Shown: positions 1-7,186 of the stretch, in pieces
Position numbering within the stretch: position 1 is the first letter of the stretch
Layout: every line of letters starts with the position of its first letter
NCBI GenBank assembly: GCA_023460255.1
Contig: JAEWQZ010000232.1
Span: forward strand, 1-8,719
Length of the DNA stretch: 8,719 bases
Reading direction: 5' to 3'
Source of the DNA: Actinomycetes bacterium
Lineage (GTDB): Bacteria > Actinomycetota > Actinomycetes > Actinomycetales > Cellulomonadaceae
Made by a program: the position numbers and the translations under genes
The notes under the pieces: generated by a model
The model's database searches: none
The model's input: the letters and a program-made list of their open reading frames with translations, nothing else
Told to the model about the DNA's origin: nothing

Positions 1-3000
1 CGCGGGGTGTTCGGCAGCTTCGTCATGATCTCGAAGCGGTCCTCGAGCATCGCCAGCAGGTCGCCGTCCTGGTCGGCCGCGCTCAGCGCGCCCGGGCCGC
101 AGACGTCGACGCACTGGAGGCAGCCCGTGCACTTCCACGGGTCGACGGTCGCGGAGAACAGGCCGCCGGTGCCCGGCGTCTCGTTCTCCATCGCGTCGAA
201 GTAGGGCCGGGTCCGGGCGACGGGGAAGGCGGCGAGGGCCGCGACGACCTTCTCGACGTTGCGCGCGAGCGTCCGCTGGTCGGGGTCGAGGACGGCCGCG
301 GCCTGCGCCACGACGTCCGCGAACACCCGGTCGGACTTGTCGCTGCGGTAGATCTCGCGGATCCGCTCGGCCCACGGGTACACCTGGGCGCGCAGCGCGT
401 CACGCTGGGCGTCCGTCGCGTCGATCTCACCGATGCCGACGAGCAGCAGGTCGTGGATCTCGTGCACGGTGTTCGGGATGGCGACGTCGGGGCAGACGAT
501 GCCGCACTCGAGGCAGCCGGTGCAGGCCGTCGGGTCGAACACCGGGACCTCGCGCCGGAAAATGCCCTTGTCCTTGCCGGCACCGGTCCCGCCCGGCATG
601 AACAGGCCGGTGCCGGGGTAGACCGGGGACTCGCTGATCGTGCCCTCGCGGAACGGGCGGGCGATGAGGTCCTCGTAGTAGGCCGGGTCGAAGAGCCCGC
701 TCGTGCGCGTGCTCGCGACGTTGCACATCGACGCGGACAGAGCCGTGCCCCGCAGGATCTTCCCGTTGGGCTCGGCGTCGATCGCCAGGAACTCCGGCGC
801 GTCGTAGTCCACCGCGTGGGTGGCCTCGATGCCGTCGCGGATCACCGCCATGTTCGCCTCGACGACGGCCTCGCCCTTGCTGCCGAACTTCTTGCTGATC
901 TGGGCGCGCACCTTCTCCTGGAGCGCCTCGCGGGAGGCGCCGCTGGTCACGAGGTCGACGTGGCCGGCGACGGCGCCGATGAACGCGATGCCCATCATGC
1001 GGGTCTCGAGCTGCGGCGTCGGCGCGTGCTGCTTGGCGACGGCGAACGCGTCGAGCACGAGGAACTTGATCTTCCGCTCGCGGATCGTGCGCCGTGCGTA
1101 CGACGGGAGGGCCCGCCACACCTCGTCGGCGGGAAGGTCGGACTGCAGGATGAACGTGCCGCCCTCGACCAGGCCCTTGAGCGGGTTGGTGTGCACGAAC
1201 GCCTTGTGGTCGGGCGAGACCACGACCTCGACGTCCTCGAGCTCGGCGTTGGTCTGCAGGACCGTCTCCGGGCTGAGGGTGATGTAGTAGTTGGTCGCGG
1301 CACCGGACTTCTCCGAGCCGTACTTCGGCGCGGACTTGCTGTGCATGCCGAGCACGCCGGCGAGGATGTCCGTCAGCAGCTTGCCCGTGGCGACGGTGCC
1401 GTAGCCGCCGACCGAGTGGAACCTGATCCGCAGGGCGCCGGGCGGCAGCAGCTGCGGGTTCGGCTCCGTGACCAGGGCCATGCCGGCCGTCTCCGGGTAG
1501 GCCTCGCGCAGGCGGGCCTCGCGCTCGGCGACCTCGGGGGCGGGGTCGGCGGAGAAGAACTGCGAGCCGATGTAGAACAGCGATCCCGTCGCCTGCTCGT
1601 CAGCGAGCCGGCGGAAGGCCGCGACGAGGTGGCGCGACTGCACGTCGTGCCCGCCGAGGCCGAAGATCGCGGTGGACAGGCGCGGCTGGGTCGCCAGCGC
1701 CGGGATGCCCTCGAACTGCGGGCCGTCGGCGTTGGCGCGTGCCTTGAACAGCGACTGGGTCACGAGGCGGGTCAGCGCGGTGTCGTCGCTGCGCTCGAGG
1801 ACGGCCACGGCCTTGGCTCCGCCGATCGCGGCGACGAGCTCGGCCTCGGGGAACGGCTGGAGCTGCTTGACGGAGACCACGCCGACCTTCAGGCCCTGCG
1901 CCCGCAGGTACGGGAGCACCGCACGCACGTCGTCGGTGATCGAGCCGAGCCCGACCATGATGTAGTCGGCGTCGTCGCAGTCGTACGCCATGACCGGCGA
2001 GTACTCGCGGCCGCTCAGCGCGGCGTACTCGGCCATCGCCTGCTTGACCAGGTCCGGTACCGCGTTGGCGAAGTGGGTCCGGTGGTCGACGGCGCCGGCC
2101 TGGAAGTCCGGCTGGTTCTGCACCGGCCCGGTGACGCCGGGGTTGTGCGGGTCCACGAGGGCCGGGACGAGCTGGCGGGTGCCCTTCTCCCAGGCACCGA
2201 CCCACTGACGGCGCCACTGGGCGGCGAGCTCCTCGGGGATCCACGCGAGGGTCTCGTCGACGAGGTCGCCGGCGTTGTCCTTCTCGATCGCCGCGGCGTT
2301 CGCGGCGAGGTGCGCGCGCAGCGCCGTGAGGTCCGCAGGCTGGATGTCGTCGGCGTGCCGGTCGAGGTAGGCGGTGAGCTGGAACACGCGGCCCTTGGCG
2401 CCGAAGAGCATCTCCTGGGCGACCGTCGGGCACGGGATGCGCCCCGACGGGTCACCGAGGTAGTCGCGCAGCAGGCCGGGCTCGGGCAGCAGAGCCTCGC
2501 ACATGACGTGGCTGGTCGCGAAGCCGTCCATGACGTTGGCGACGGGGATGAGCGAGAGCGCCGACGCGCGGTAGGAGATCGCGGCGAGGTCGGCCGCCTC
2601 CTGCGGGTTGGAGCCGAAGAGGACCGTGTAGCCGGTCGGCAGCAGCGCGTAGACGTCGTCGTGACCCGCCATGACGTTGAGCGAGTGCTTGGAGACGACG
2701 CGCGCGGCGACCTGCAGCACGAAGCCGCCGATCTTCTTGCCGACGGTCACGTAGTGCGACTCGAGCGCGTAGAGGATGCCCTGGCTCGAGGAGGCGTTGG
2801 AGACGTACTGGCCGCCCGTGAGTGCGGCGCCGAGCGCGCCGGACTGCGCCGAGTGCTCACCCTCCGTCTCGAAGAAGAACGGGTGCGTGCCCCAGACGGT
2901 CGCACCGCCCTCGGCGCGAGCCGCCTCGAAGAGCTCGGCGATCTCGGTGGACGGGGTGATCGGGTAGCCGATCACGCCCCCGCACACGTGACGCATCACG

Positions 3001-3068
3001 TGGGCGACCGCCCCGTTGCCGTTGATGACGTCGGGGATGCCCGGATACTGCGGTTGCTGTGTCGTCAC
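1..3068 (-). CDS. nifJ: Pyruvate:ferredoxin (flavodoxin) oxidoreductase, long form, 3' end cut by window edge
   Basis: Fused 2-oxoacid oxidoreductase expected to convert pyruvate and CoA to acetyl-CoA and CO2 in the cytoplasm, reducing ferredoxin or flavodoxin. 1022 complete codons are visible; the C-terminal TPP-binding domain lies off the window. Domain order is: N-terminal domain with GYPITPSTE (residues 34-42), the VAAR motif ending at Arg123 and DGFATSH (181-187); a domain II Rossmann-like segment near 368; a gamma domain from about 547 (RFHSVGGYGTV, later SEKSGAATNY); then two ferredoxin clusters, C849-C852-C855-C859 followed by P, and C980-C983-C986-C990 followed by G. By alignment from memory with Desulfovibrio africanus PFOR, Thr38, Glu71 and Arg123 match active-site Thr31, Glu64 and Arg114. 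The protein has two extra stretches (about 88 and 75 residues) and should total well above the usual 1170-1230 residues. The GTG start at 3066-3068 places the first domain correctly; the Shine-Dalgarno is weak. Pyruvate specificity is inferred. Confidence 0.93.
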   Translation of the reverse strand, partial: MTTQQPQYPGIPDVINGNGAVAHVMRHVCGGVIGYPITPSTEIAELFEAARAEGGATVWGTHPFFFETEGEHSAQSGALGAALTGGQYVSNASSSQGILYALESHYVTVGKKIGGFVLQVAARVVSKHSLNVMAGHDDVYALLPTGYTVLFGSNPQEAADLAAISYRASALSLIPVANVMDGFATSHVMCEALLPEPGLLRDYLGDPSGRIPCPTVAQEMLFGAKGRVFQLTAYLDRHADDIQPADLTALRAHLAANAAAIEKDNAGDLVDETLAWIPEELAAQWRRQWVGAWEKGTRQLVPALVDPHNPGVTGPVQNQPDFQAGAVDHRTHFANAVPDLVKQAMAEYAALSGREYSPVMAYDCDDADYIMVGLGSITDDVRAVLPYLRAQGLKVGVVSVKQLQPFPEAELVAAIGGAKAVAVLERSDDTALTRLVTQSLFKARANADGPQFEGIPALATQPRLSTAIFGLGGHDVQSRHLVAAFRRLADEQATGSLFYIGSQFFSADPAPEVAEREARLREAYPETAGMALVTEPNPQLLPPGALRIRFHSVGGYGTVATGKLLTDILAGVLGMHSKSAPKYGSEKSGAATNYYITLSPETVLQTNAELEDVEVVVSPDHKAFVHTNPLKGLVEGGTFILQSDLPADEVWRALPSYARRTIRERKIKFLVLDAFAVAKQHAPTPQLETRMMGIAFIGAVAGHVDLVTSGASREALQEKVRAQISKKFGSKGEAVVEANMAVIRDGIEATHAVDYDAPEFLAIDAEPNGKILRGTALSASMCNVASTRTSGLFDPAYYEDLIARPFREGTISESPVYPGTGLFMPGGTGAGKDKGIFRREVPVFDPTACTGCLECGIVCPDVAIPNTVHEIHDLLLVGIGEIDATDAQRDALRAQVYPWAERIREIYRSDKSDRVFADVVAQAAAVLDPDQRTLARNVEKVVAALAAFPVARTRPYFDAMENETPGTGGLFSATVDPWKCTGCLQCVDVCGPGALSAADQDGDLLAMLEDRFEIMTKLPNTP

Positions 3069-3267
3069 GATGCCCGTCCGTGCCTTCGTAGGGTGCGCAG
3101 GGTGTGCAAGGGCCGTGCCGACGTGGGCGTCGCCGCCTCGAGGACGTCGCCGTCTCCGGCCGAACGCCCCGCTGACCTGCGGCTGCGGTGCTGCGTCGTT
3201 GCGGTTCCTCACAGTCCACTGGGGACCTTTTCAGCGTAGGTCGCCGTCATGGGACGATCTGGGACCG

Positions 3268-3319
3268 AGGGCCCGGGGCCCTTCGTCACCCGCCGTCGTC
3301 GCCGGGGGAAGTCCCGGCG
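3268..3319. repeat. Two adjacent GC-rich palindromes
   Basis: The first is a 15-base palindrome, AGGGCCC-G-GGGCCCT (3268-3282). The second has 7-base arms CGCCGGG (3300-3306) and CCCGGCG (3313-3319) around a 6-base loop GGAAGT. Neither is followed by a T run on either strand, so they do not look like intrinsic terminators. They could be protein-binding sites or could simply reflect the high GC content. Confidence 0.45.
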
Positions 3320-3355
3320 GAACCCGGCGTGTCGCACCGTTGCGATCCGCGGCAT

Positions 3356-3389
3356 CCGTTTTTCACGGCCCGCTCCGGTTTTGTCACGG
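3356..3389. promoter_or_regulatory. Pair of phased repeats upstream of the hydrolase, possible operator
   Basis: CCGTTTTTCACGG (3356-3368) and CCGGTTTTGTCACGG (3375-3389) share a T tract followed by TCACGG, with the two CACGG blocks exactly 21 bp apart, about two helical turns. T tracts stand out in this GC-rich region. If transcription starts at the hydrolase ATG, the copies lie at about -72 to -60 and -53 to -39, where an activator or repressor could bind. The binding protein is unknown. Confidence 0.35.
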
Positions 3390-3415
3390 CGACGCCTGCG
3401 GGACCACCGCCCCGC

Positions 3416-3428
3416 TACCGTGACGACA
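3416..3428 (+). promoter_or_regulatory. Probable leaderless promoter -10 of the hydrolase
   Basis: TACCGT (3416-3421) fits the actinobacterial TANNNT -10 pattern and lies six bases before the ATG at 3428, so transcription would begin at the A of the start codon. There is no Shine-Dalgarno sequence before this ATG, which fits leaderless translation. No convincing -35 element was seen at 17-18 bp. Confidence 0.5.
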
Positions 3429-4084
3429 TGCCGGCCGGCCGCTCGCACCCCTACCCGCCGGCGGGCAGCACCCGGACGGTCCCCACCCGGCACGGCCCTG
3501 CCGCGGTCCACCTGCTCCCCACCGCCGGTCCGTCCGCCGGCTCGGTGCTCCTGGGCCACGGCGCGGGAGGTGGCGTCGGTGCACCGGACCTCGTCGCCGT
3601 GGCCTCCGCGGTCGTCCGCGCCGGGTGGGTCGTCGGCCTCGTCGAGCAGCCCTACCGGGTGGCCGGGCGGCGGGCAGGCCCCCGGGCCCAGGTCCTCGAC
3701 GAGGCCTGGCTCGACGTCGTCGACGGCCTTCGCGACGAGGTGCTCGCCGACCTGCCCCTCGTCGTCGGCGGCCGGTCGGCCGGAGCCCGCGTCGCCTGCC
3801 GTACGGCTACCGCCGCGGGGGCCGTGGGCGTGCTCTGCCTGGCGTTCCCGACGCGTCCGCCCGGGCGCCCCGACCGGCCCAGCCGCCTGCCCGAGCTGGA
3901 CGGTGCGGGGGTGCCGGTCCTCGTCGTCCAGGGCGCCACCGACCCCTACGGCGTGCCTCCCGGGGCTCCCGGCCGCGACGTCGTCGTCGTGGCGGGTGAC
4001 CATGCGCTGCGCAAGGACACCTCGGCCGTCGTCGAGGCGGTGCTCCGGTGGCTTCCGCACCTGGCCGCCCCCACCAGAAGCTGA
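3428..4084 (+). CDS. Alpha/beta hydrolase of the KANL3/Tex30 (dienelactone-hydrolase-like) type
   Basis: A 218-residue single-domain, probably cytoplasmic hydrolase with no signal peptide or membrane segment. LLGHGAGGG (41-49) forms the oxyanion region, the nucleophile is Ser117 in GGRSAGAR, the acid is probably Asp172 in QGATDPYG, and the base is His192 in AGDHALRKD. This order and the GRSAG and DPYG signatures match the short alpha/beta hydrolases annotated as KANL3/Tex30 domain proteins, for which no bacterial substrate is well established, so none is assigned. The ATG at 3428 is preferred over in-frame upstream starts because the added residues show no family similarity and a -10 hexamer sits immediately before it. 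The gene is divergent from nifJ and converges on modC with 22 bp between the stop codons. It appears to be transcribed alone. Confidence 0.88.
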   Translation: MPAGRSHPYPPAGSTRTVPTRHGPAAVHLLPTAGPSAGSVLLGHGAGGGVGAPDLVAVASAVVRAGWVVGLVEQPYRVAGRRAGPRAQVLDEAWLDVVDGLRDEVLADLPLVVGGRSAGARVACRTATAAGAVGVLCLAFPTRPPGRPDRPSRLPELDGAGVPVLVVQGATDPYGVPPGAPGRDVVVVAGDHALRKDTSAVVEAVLRWLPHLAAPTRS

Positions 4085-4106
4085 CGCGAGCCCGCCCCTC
4101 GACCCC

Positions 4107-5180
4107 TCACGCCGGGTAGGTGTCCACCTCGCCGGCCTTGACGACGGCCCAGACCTCGTCGCCGGGGGCCAGCGCGAGCTCGGCCAGCGCGGCCGGCGTG
4201 ATGTCGGCCAGCACGGGCGGCGCACCGTCCAGCGCGACCCGCACCGCGTCGCCACGGTCCTCGACGCCCGCGACCCGCCCCCGCCACACGTTCCGCGGCG
4301 AGCCCTCGGGCGGGGTGCGGTAGAGCGCCACGGCGCTCGGCGGGAAGGCGAGGAACACCCGGCCCTCGGCCGGGTGGCTCGCGCTCAGGGTCCCGCCGCC
4401 GTCGACCAGGACACGGCTCCCCTCGGCCCGGCCCCGGTACAGGTTCAGCCCCAGCAACCTGGCGACGTAGTCCGTGCGCGGGGCGCGCGCCACCTGGGCC
4501 GGTGCGCCGCGCTGCGCCACCCTGCCGTCCTCGACGACGACGAGCTCGTCGGCCAGGATCATCGCGTCGAGCGGGTCGTGCGTGACCAGCACCGTCGCGC
4601 CGGAGAACGCGCCGAGGTGCCGCCGCAGGTCCGCGCGCACGTCCATGCGGGTCCGGACGTCGAGGGCGGCCAGCGGCTCGTCCAGCAGGAGCAGACCGGG
4701 TGCGGTGACGAGCGCCCTGGCCAGTGCGACCCGCTGCTGCTCGCCACCTGACAGCCGGGTGGGCCGCACGTCGGCAAGGTCGCCCAGCCCGACGCGCTCG
4801 AGCCACCCGACGGCCTCCCGGCGCGCCGCGTGACGGTGCACGCCCCGCGCCCGTAGCCCGAACGCCACGTTCTCGAGGACGGTCAGGTGCGGGAAGAGCA
4901 GGTAGTCCTGGAAGACCATCGCCGCCGGACGCCGATCGGGCACCACGAACACGTCCTGGGCGGGGTCGTCGAGGCACTGCCCGTCGAGGTCGATCCGCCC
5001 TGCGGTGAGGGCCGTCAGGCCGGCCAGTGCCCGCAGCGTCGTCGTCTTCCCCGCACCGTTGGGTCCCAGCACCGCCACCACGCGGCCGGGTGGGACGTGG
5101 AGGTCGACGTCGAGGGAGAACGCCGCGCGCGCGACGCGCACCGACGCGCGCAGCCCCTCGGGCCGCGCCCCGGGCGTCAT
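4107..5180 (-). CDS. modC: Molybdate ABC transporter ATP-binding protein ModC
   Basis: A 357-residue ATPase that powers molybdate import on the cytoplasmic face of ModB. Walker A is GPNGAGKTT (39-47), the Q-loop is VFQDYLLFPHLTVLENV (89-105), the signature is LSGGEQQR (143-150), Walker B is LLLLDEP (163-169), and the H-loop is VTHD with His201. The last 65 or so residues resemble a TOBE/Mop domain, the C-terminal molybdate-binding regulatory module of ModC. The length fits the family. The ATG at 5178-5180 overlaps the modB stop as ATGA and has a good Shine-Dalgarno; the frame stays open upstream inside modB, but that extension is antisense-like low-complexity protein. It is the last gene of the mod operon. 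A sulfate, tungstate or Fe(III) transporter ATPase would look similar, but the neighbours settle it. Confidence 0.94.
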   Translation of the reverse strand: MTPGARPEGLRASVRVARAAFSLDVDLHVPPGRVVAVLGPNGAGKTTTLRALAGLTALTAGRIDLDGQCLDDPAQDVFVVPDRRPAAMVFQDYLLFPHLTVLENVAFGLRARGVHRHAARREAVGWLERVGLGDLADVRPTRLSGGEQQRVALARALVTAPGLLLLDEPLAALDVRTRMDVRADLRRHLGAFSGATVLVTHDPLDAMILADELVVVEDGRVAQRGAPAQVARAPRTDYVARLLGLNLYRGRAEGSRVLVDGGGTLSASHPAEGRVFLAFPPSAVALYRTPPEGSPRNVWRGRVAGVEDRGDAVRVALDGAPPVLADITPAALAELALAPGDEVWAVVKAGEVDTYPA

Positions 5181-6016
5181 GGCGCGCCTCCCGTCAGCCA
5201 CCGCCCGCGCAGGCTCACGAGAACCGCCACGCAGACAGCGAGCAGGACCAGCGAGAGAACGATCGCCGCGTCGGGATCCGTCTCGAGCGCGAGGTAGACG
5301 GCGAGCGGCATCGTCCTGGTGACGCCGGGAAAGCTGCCGGCGAACGTGATCGTCGCGCCGAACTCCCCCAGCGCACGGGCGAAGCAGAGCACGGCACCTG
5401 CGCCGACCCCGGGGGCGACCATGGGGAGCGTCACCCGCCGGAAGGTCAGCCAGCGGGACGCGCCCAGGCTCGCCGCCGCCTCCTCGTACCGGGGGTCGGC
5501 GCCGCGCAGGGCACCCTCGACGGCGATGACGAGGAAGGGCATCGCGACGAACGCCTCCGCGATGATCACGGCAGCCGTCGTGAAGGGCAGACTGACGCCG
5601 AACGCAGAGCCCAGGTGCTCGCCGACCAGACCGCGCCGACCCAGGAGCAGGAGGAGGGCGACGCCCCCGACCACCGGCGGAAGGACCAGGGGGACGGTGA
5701 CCAGCGCACGCACGAGCCGCCGGCCCACGAAGTCCACCCGTGCGAGCACCCAGGCCAGCGGGACCCCCAGCACGACGCACAGCAGCGTCGCCGACGTCGC
5801 CGAGACCACCGACAGGCGCAGCGCCTCCCGGACCTGGGGACTGCTCAGGTGCTCCGCGAGATCGCCCCACGGAGCGCGGACGACGAGGGCACCGAGCGGT
5901 GCAACCAGGAACACCAGGCTGAGCACGGCGGGCACGACCAGGACGGCGGGCGCGCGGCCGCGACGGGCCCGGTCGACCGGCGCCCGGGGCGCGCTAGACG
6001 GTGTCGAAGCCGGCAT
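5177..6016 (-). CDS. modB: Molybdate ABC transporter permease ModB
   Basis: A 279-residue inner-membrane permease that forms the molybdate channel and docks with ModC. Hydrophobic segments are visible at about 23-47, 67-92, 103-127, 144-168, 198-218 and 248-270. The binding-protein-dependent permease (EAA) loop lies at 178-198, reading EEAAASLGASRWLTFRRVTLP apart from its first residues, and contacts ModC. The protein is longer than the roughly 230-residue enterobacterial ModB, mainly because of a charged, proline-rich N-terminal extension. The ATG at 6014-6016 is chosen; an adjacent GTG (6017-6019) would add one residue. The start overlaps the end of modA by 23 bases and the stop overlaps modC by four, so translation is probably coupled. 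Confidence 0.93.
   Translation of the reverse strand: MPASTPSSAPRAPVDRARRGRAPAVLVVPAVLSLVFLVAPLGALVVRAPWGDLAEHLSSPQVREALRLSVVSATSATLLCVVLGVPLAWVLARVDFVGRRLVRALVTVPLVLPPVVGGVALLLLLGRRGLVGEHLGSAFGVSLPFTTAAVIIAEAFVAMPFLVIAVEGALRGADPRYEEAAASLGASRWLTFRRVTLPMVAPGVGAGAVLCFARALGEFGATITFAGSFPGVTRTMPLAVYLALETDPDAAIVLSLVLLAVCVAVLVSLRGRWLTGGAP
5187..5192 (-). promoter_or_regulatory. Ribosome binding site of modC
   Basis: GGGAGG on the minus strand lies six bases before the modC ATG, inside the end of modB. It fixes the modC start and suggests independent ribosome loading in addition to ATGA coupling. Confidence 0.7.
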
Positions 6017-6785
6017 CACGGAGCAGACCCTGCCCGGGCTCGCCGAGGACGTACGCGACGAACGCCGCTGCGGCGGTGGGGTTGCGCGCCTCGTCGAGCG
6101 TCACGACGAGGTAGTCGTTGACCGCGGACTCCGCCTCGGGGAGGTCGATCCCCTCGACCTCGTCACCGGCCACGAGCACGTCGGTGCGGTACACGAGCGC
6201 CGCGTCGACCTCACCGAGGCGAACCTTGGTCAGGGCGGCACGCACGTCCTGCTCGAGGGTGTCCGGGGCCGGGGTGACGCCGGCCGCCTCGAACAGCCGC
6301 AGCGCCGCCGCGCCGCAGGGCACCTGCTCGGCACACAGCGCGATCGTCAGGTCCTCGTCGACCAGGTCGGCGAGCCCGTGCACGCCGCCGGGGTTGCCGG
6401 CGGGCACCGCGATCTGGAGGCGGTTGCGGGCGAACACCGCCGGTTCGCCGGACGCGGCGCCGGCCTCCACCACCTGCGCCATCGTCGCTGGTGAGGCGGC
6501 GGCGAACACGTCGGCCGGGGCACCCGAGACGACCTGCGCCGCGAGCGACGAGCTGCCACCGACGCTCAGGGTCACCGTCAGGCCGGGGTTCGCGGCCTCC
6601 AGATCCCGCGCGACCTGCGTGAACACGTCCGTCAGGGACGCTGCGGCGAGCACGACGAGCTCGCCCGACACGGTGCCGTCGTCGGTCGACCTCGCCGGGC
6701 TGCTGGACTCCCCGCCGCCCGGGGTGCACGCAGCCAGCATGAGGACGGTCACGACGGCGCCCACGGCCCGCCCCCGGACGGTCAC
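5994..6785 (-). CDS. modA: Molybdate-binding lipoprotein ModA
   Basis: A 263-residue extracytoplasmic solute-binding lipoprotein that captures molybdate (possibly tungstate) and delivers it to ModB. Residues 1-19 form a lipoprotein signal peptide with lipobox LAAC, making Cys20 the lipidated residue; a Gly/Ser-rich linker follows. The mature part starts with LVVLAAASLTDVF (43-55), whose Ser50 corresponds to a molybdate-contacting serine of the family. GGSSSLAAQVVSGAPADVF (76-94) supplies the second serine, and DAALVYRTDV includes Tyr199, equivalent to the oxyanion-binding tyrosine. Cys151 and Cys157 may form a disulfide. The GTG at 6783-6785 is chosen because it begins directly before the signal peptide and overlaps the regulator's stop as GTGA; the longer open frame upstream reads as antisense-like sequence. 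It is the second gene of the operon. Confidence 0.94.
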   Translation of the reverse strand: MTVRGRAVGAVVTVLMLAACTPGGGESSSPARSTDDGTVSGELVVLAAASLTDVFTQVARDLEAANPGLTVTLSVGGSSSLAAQVVSGAPADVFAAASPATMAQVVEAGAASGEPAVFARNRLQIAVPAGNPGGVHGLADLVDEDLTIALCAEQVPCGAAALRLFEAAGVTPAPDTLEQDVRAALTKVRLGEVDAALVYRTDVLVAGDEVEGIDLPEAESAVNDYLVVTLDEARNPTAAAAFVAYVLGEPGQGLLRDAGFDTV

Positions 6786-7186
6786 CGTCGCGGCCCGGGC
6801 AGCTCGACGCCGACCTGGGTCGCCTTCACGGTGGCGACGGCGACGGTGCCGACGTCCAGCCCGAGCTCGTCCACCGCCTCCCGGCTGATCAGCGACACGA
6901 CCCGGAACGGTCCTGCCTGCATCTCGACCTGGGCCATCACGGTGTCCTTGGTGACCTTCGTGACGATCCCCCGCAGCCGGTTCCTGGCCGACTGGCGCCC
7001 CCCGGCGCCGTCGTCCGCGCCCTCGGCGAGCTCCTGCGCGAGTGCAGCGAGCGCACGACCCTCGACGGTGAGCCGCCCGTTCGGCGCCCGTGCCGCCTCG
7101 AGGCGCCCCGCATCCACCCACCGGCGGACCGTGTCGTCGCTGACGCCGAGCAGCCGAGCGGCCTCGCTGATCCGTAGATGCGGCAT
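6782..7186 (-). CDS. HTH-Mop molybdate-responsive regulator
   Basis: A 134-residue protein with two domains. Residues 3-50 form an excisionase/MerR-like helix-turn-helix (LRISEAARLLGVSDDTVRRW). After a Gly/Ala linker, residues 68-131 form a single TOBE/Mop molybdate-binding domain (NRLRGIVTKVTKDTVMAQVE, then LISREAVDELGL). It is best read as a cytoplasmic molybdate sensor controlling modABC, taking the place of ModE; a molybdate-storage role (molbindin) is less likely given the HTH. Two in-frame ATGs exist, at 7193-7195 and 7184-7186; the second is preferred because the residues LRIS follow at once and a -10 hexamer lies seven bases before it, overlapping the first ATG. It is the first gene of the operon and overlaps modA as GTGA. 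An inverted repeat over its start suggests autoregulation. Confidence 0.88.
   Translation of the reverse strand: MPHLRISEAARLLGVSDDTVRRWVDAGRLEAARAPNGRLTVEGRALAALAQELAEGADDGAGGRQSARNRLRGIVTKVTKDTVMAQVEMQAGPFRVVSLISREAVDELGLDVGTVAVATVKATQVGVELPGPRR

Larger units (their letters stand above)
3069..3427. other. Divergent intergenic region between nifJ and the alpha/beta hydrolase
   Basis: This 359-bp stretch separates the minus-strand nifJ start from the plus-strand hydrolase start. No frame reads convincingly as protein: frames open through it lack family resemblance and have no good start signal. It holds two GC-rich palindromes, a pair of direct repeats and a -10-like hexamer for the hydrolase. 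For nifJ the only -10-like hexamer noticed is TACGCT on the minus strand (3233-3238), without a recognisable -35; it would give a leader of roughly 150 bases. No Rex- or CRP/FNR-type palindrome was recognised despite looking for one upstream of a redox gene. Confidence 0.6.

Noticed and set aside
2857..3219. Minus-strand 120-residue frame over the nifJ start
   Set aside because: It overlaps the N-terminal domain of nifJ in another frame, is Arg-rich and has no recognisable motif.
453..3239. 928-residue open frame on the plus strand
   Set aside because: It lies antisense to nifJ across most of its length. Its Arg/Val/Asp/Gly-rich composition, lack of domains and position are typical of the shadow frame produced by strong GC3 bias.
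3188..3427. In-frame upstream extension of the hydrolase
   Set aside because: The extra 80 residues show no family similarity, and the -10 hexamer directly before 3428 argues for the shorter protein.
4085..4106. Possible bidirectional terminator between the hydrolase and modC
   Set aside because: The 22-bp gap contains no inverted repeat with an adjacent T run on either strand.
5181..5870. Upstream extension of modC through modB
   Set aside because: It is a Gly/Arg/Pro-rich shadow of modB. The ATG at 5180 has a Shine-Dalgarno and the ATGA overlap, and it gives the normal ModC N terminus.
6786..7121. Upstream extension of modA
   Set aside because: It would bury the lipoprotein signal peptide inside the protein and overlaps the HTH-Mop gene almost entirely.
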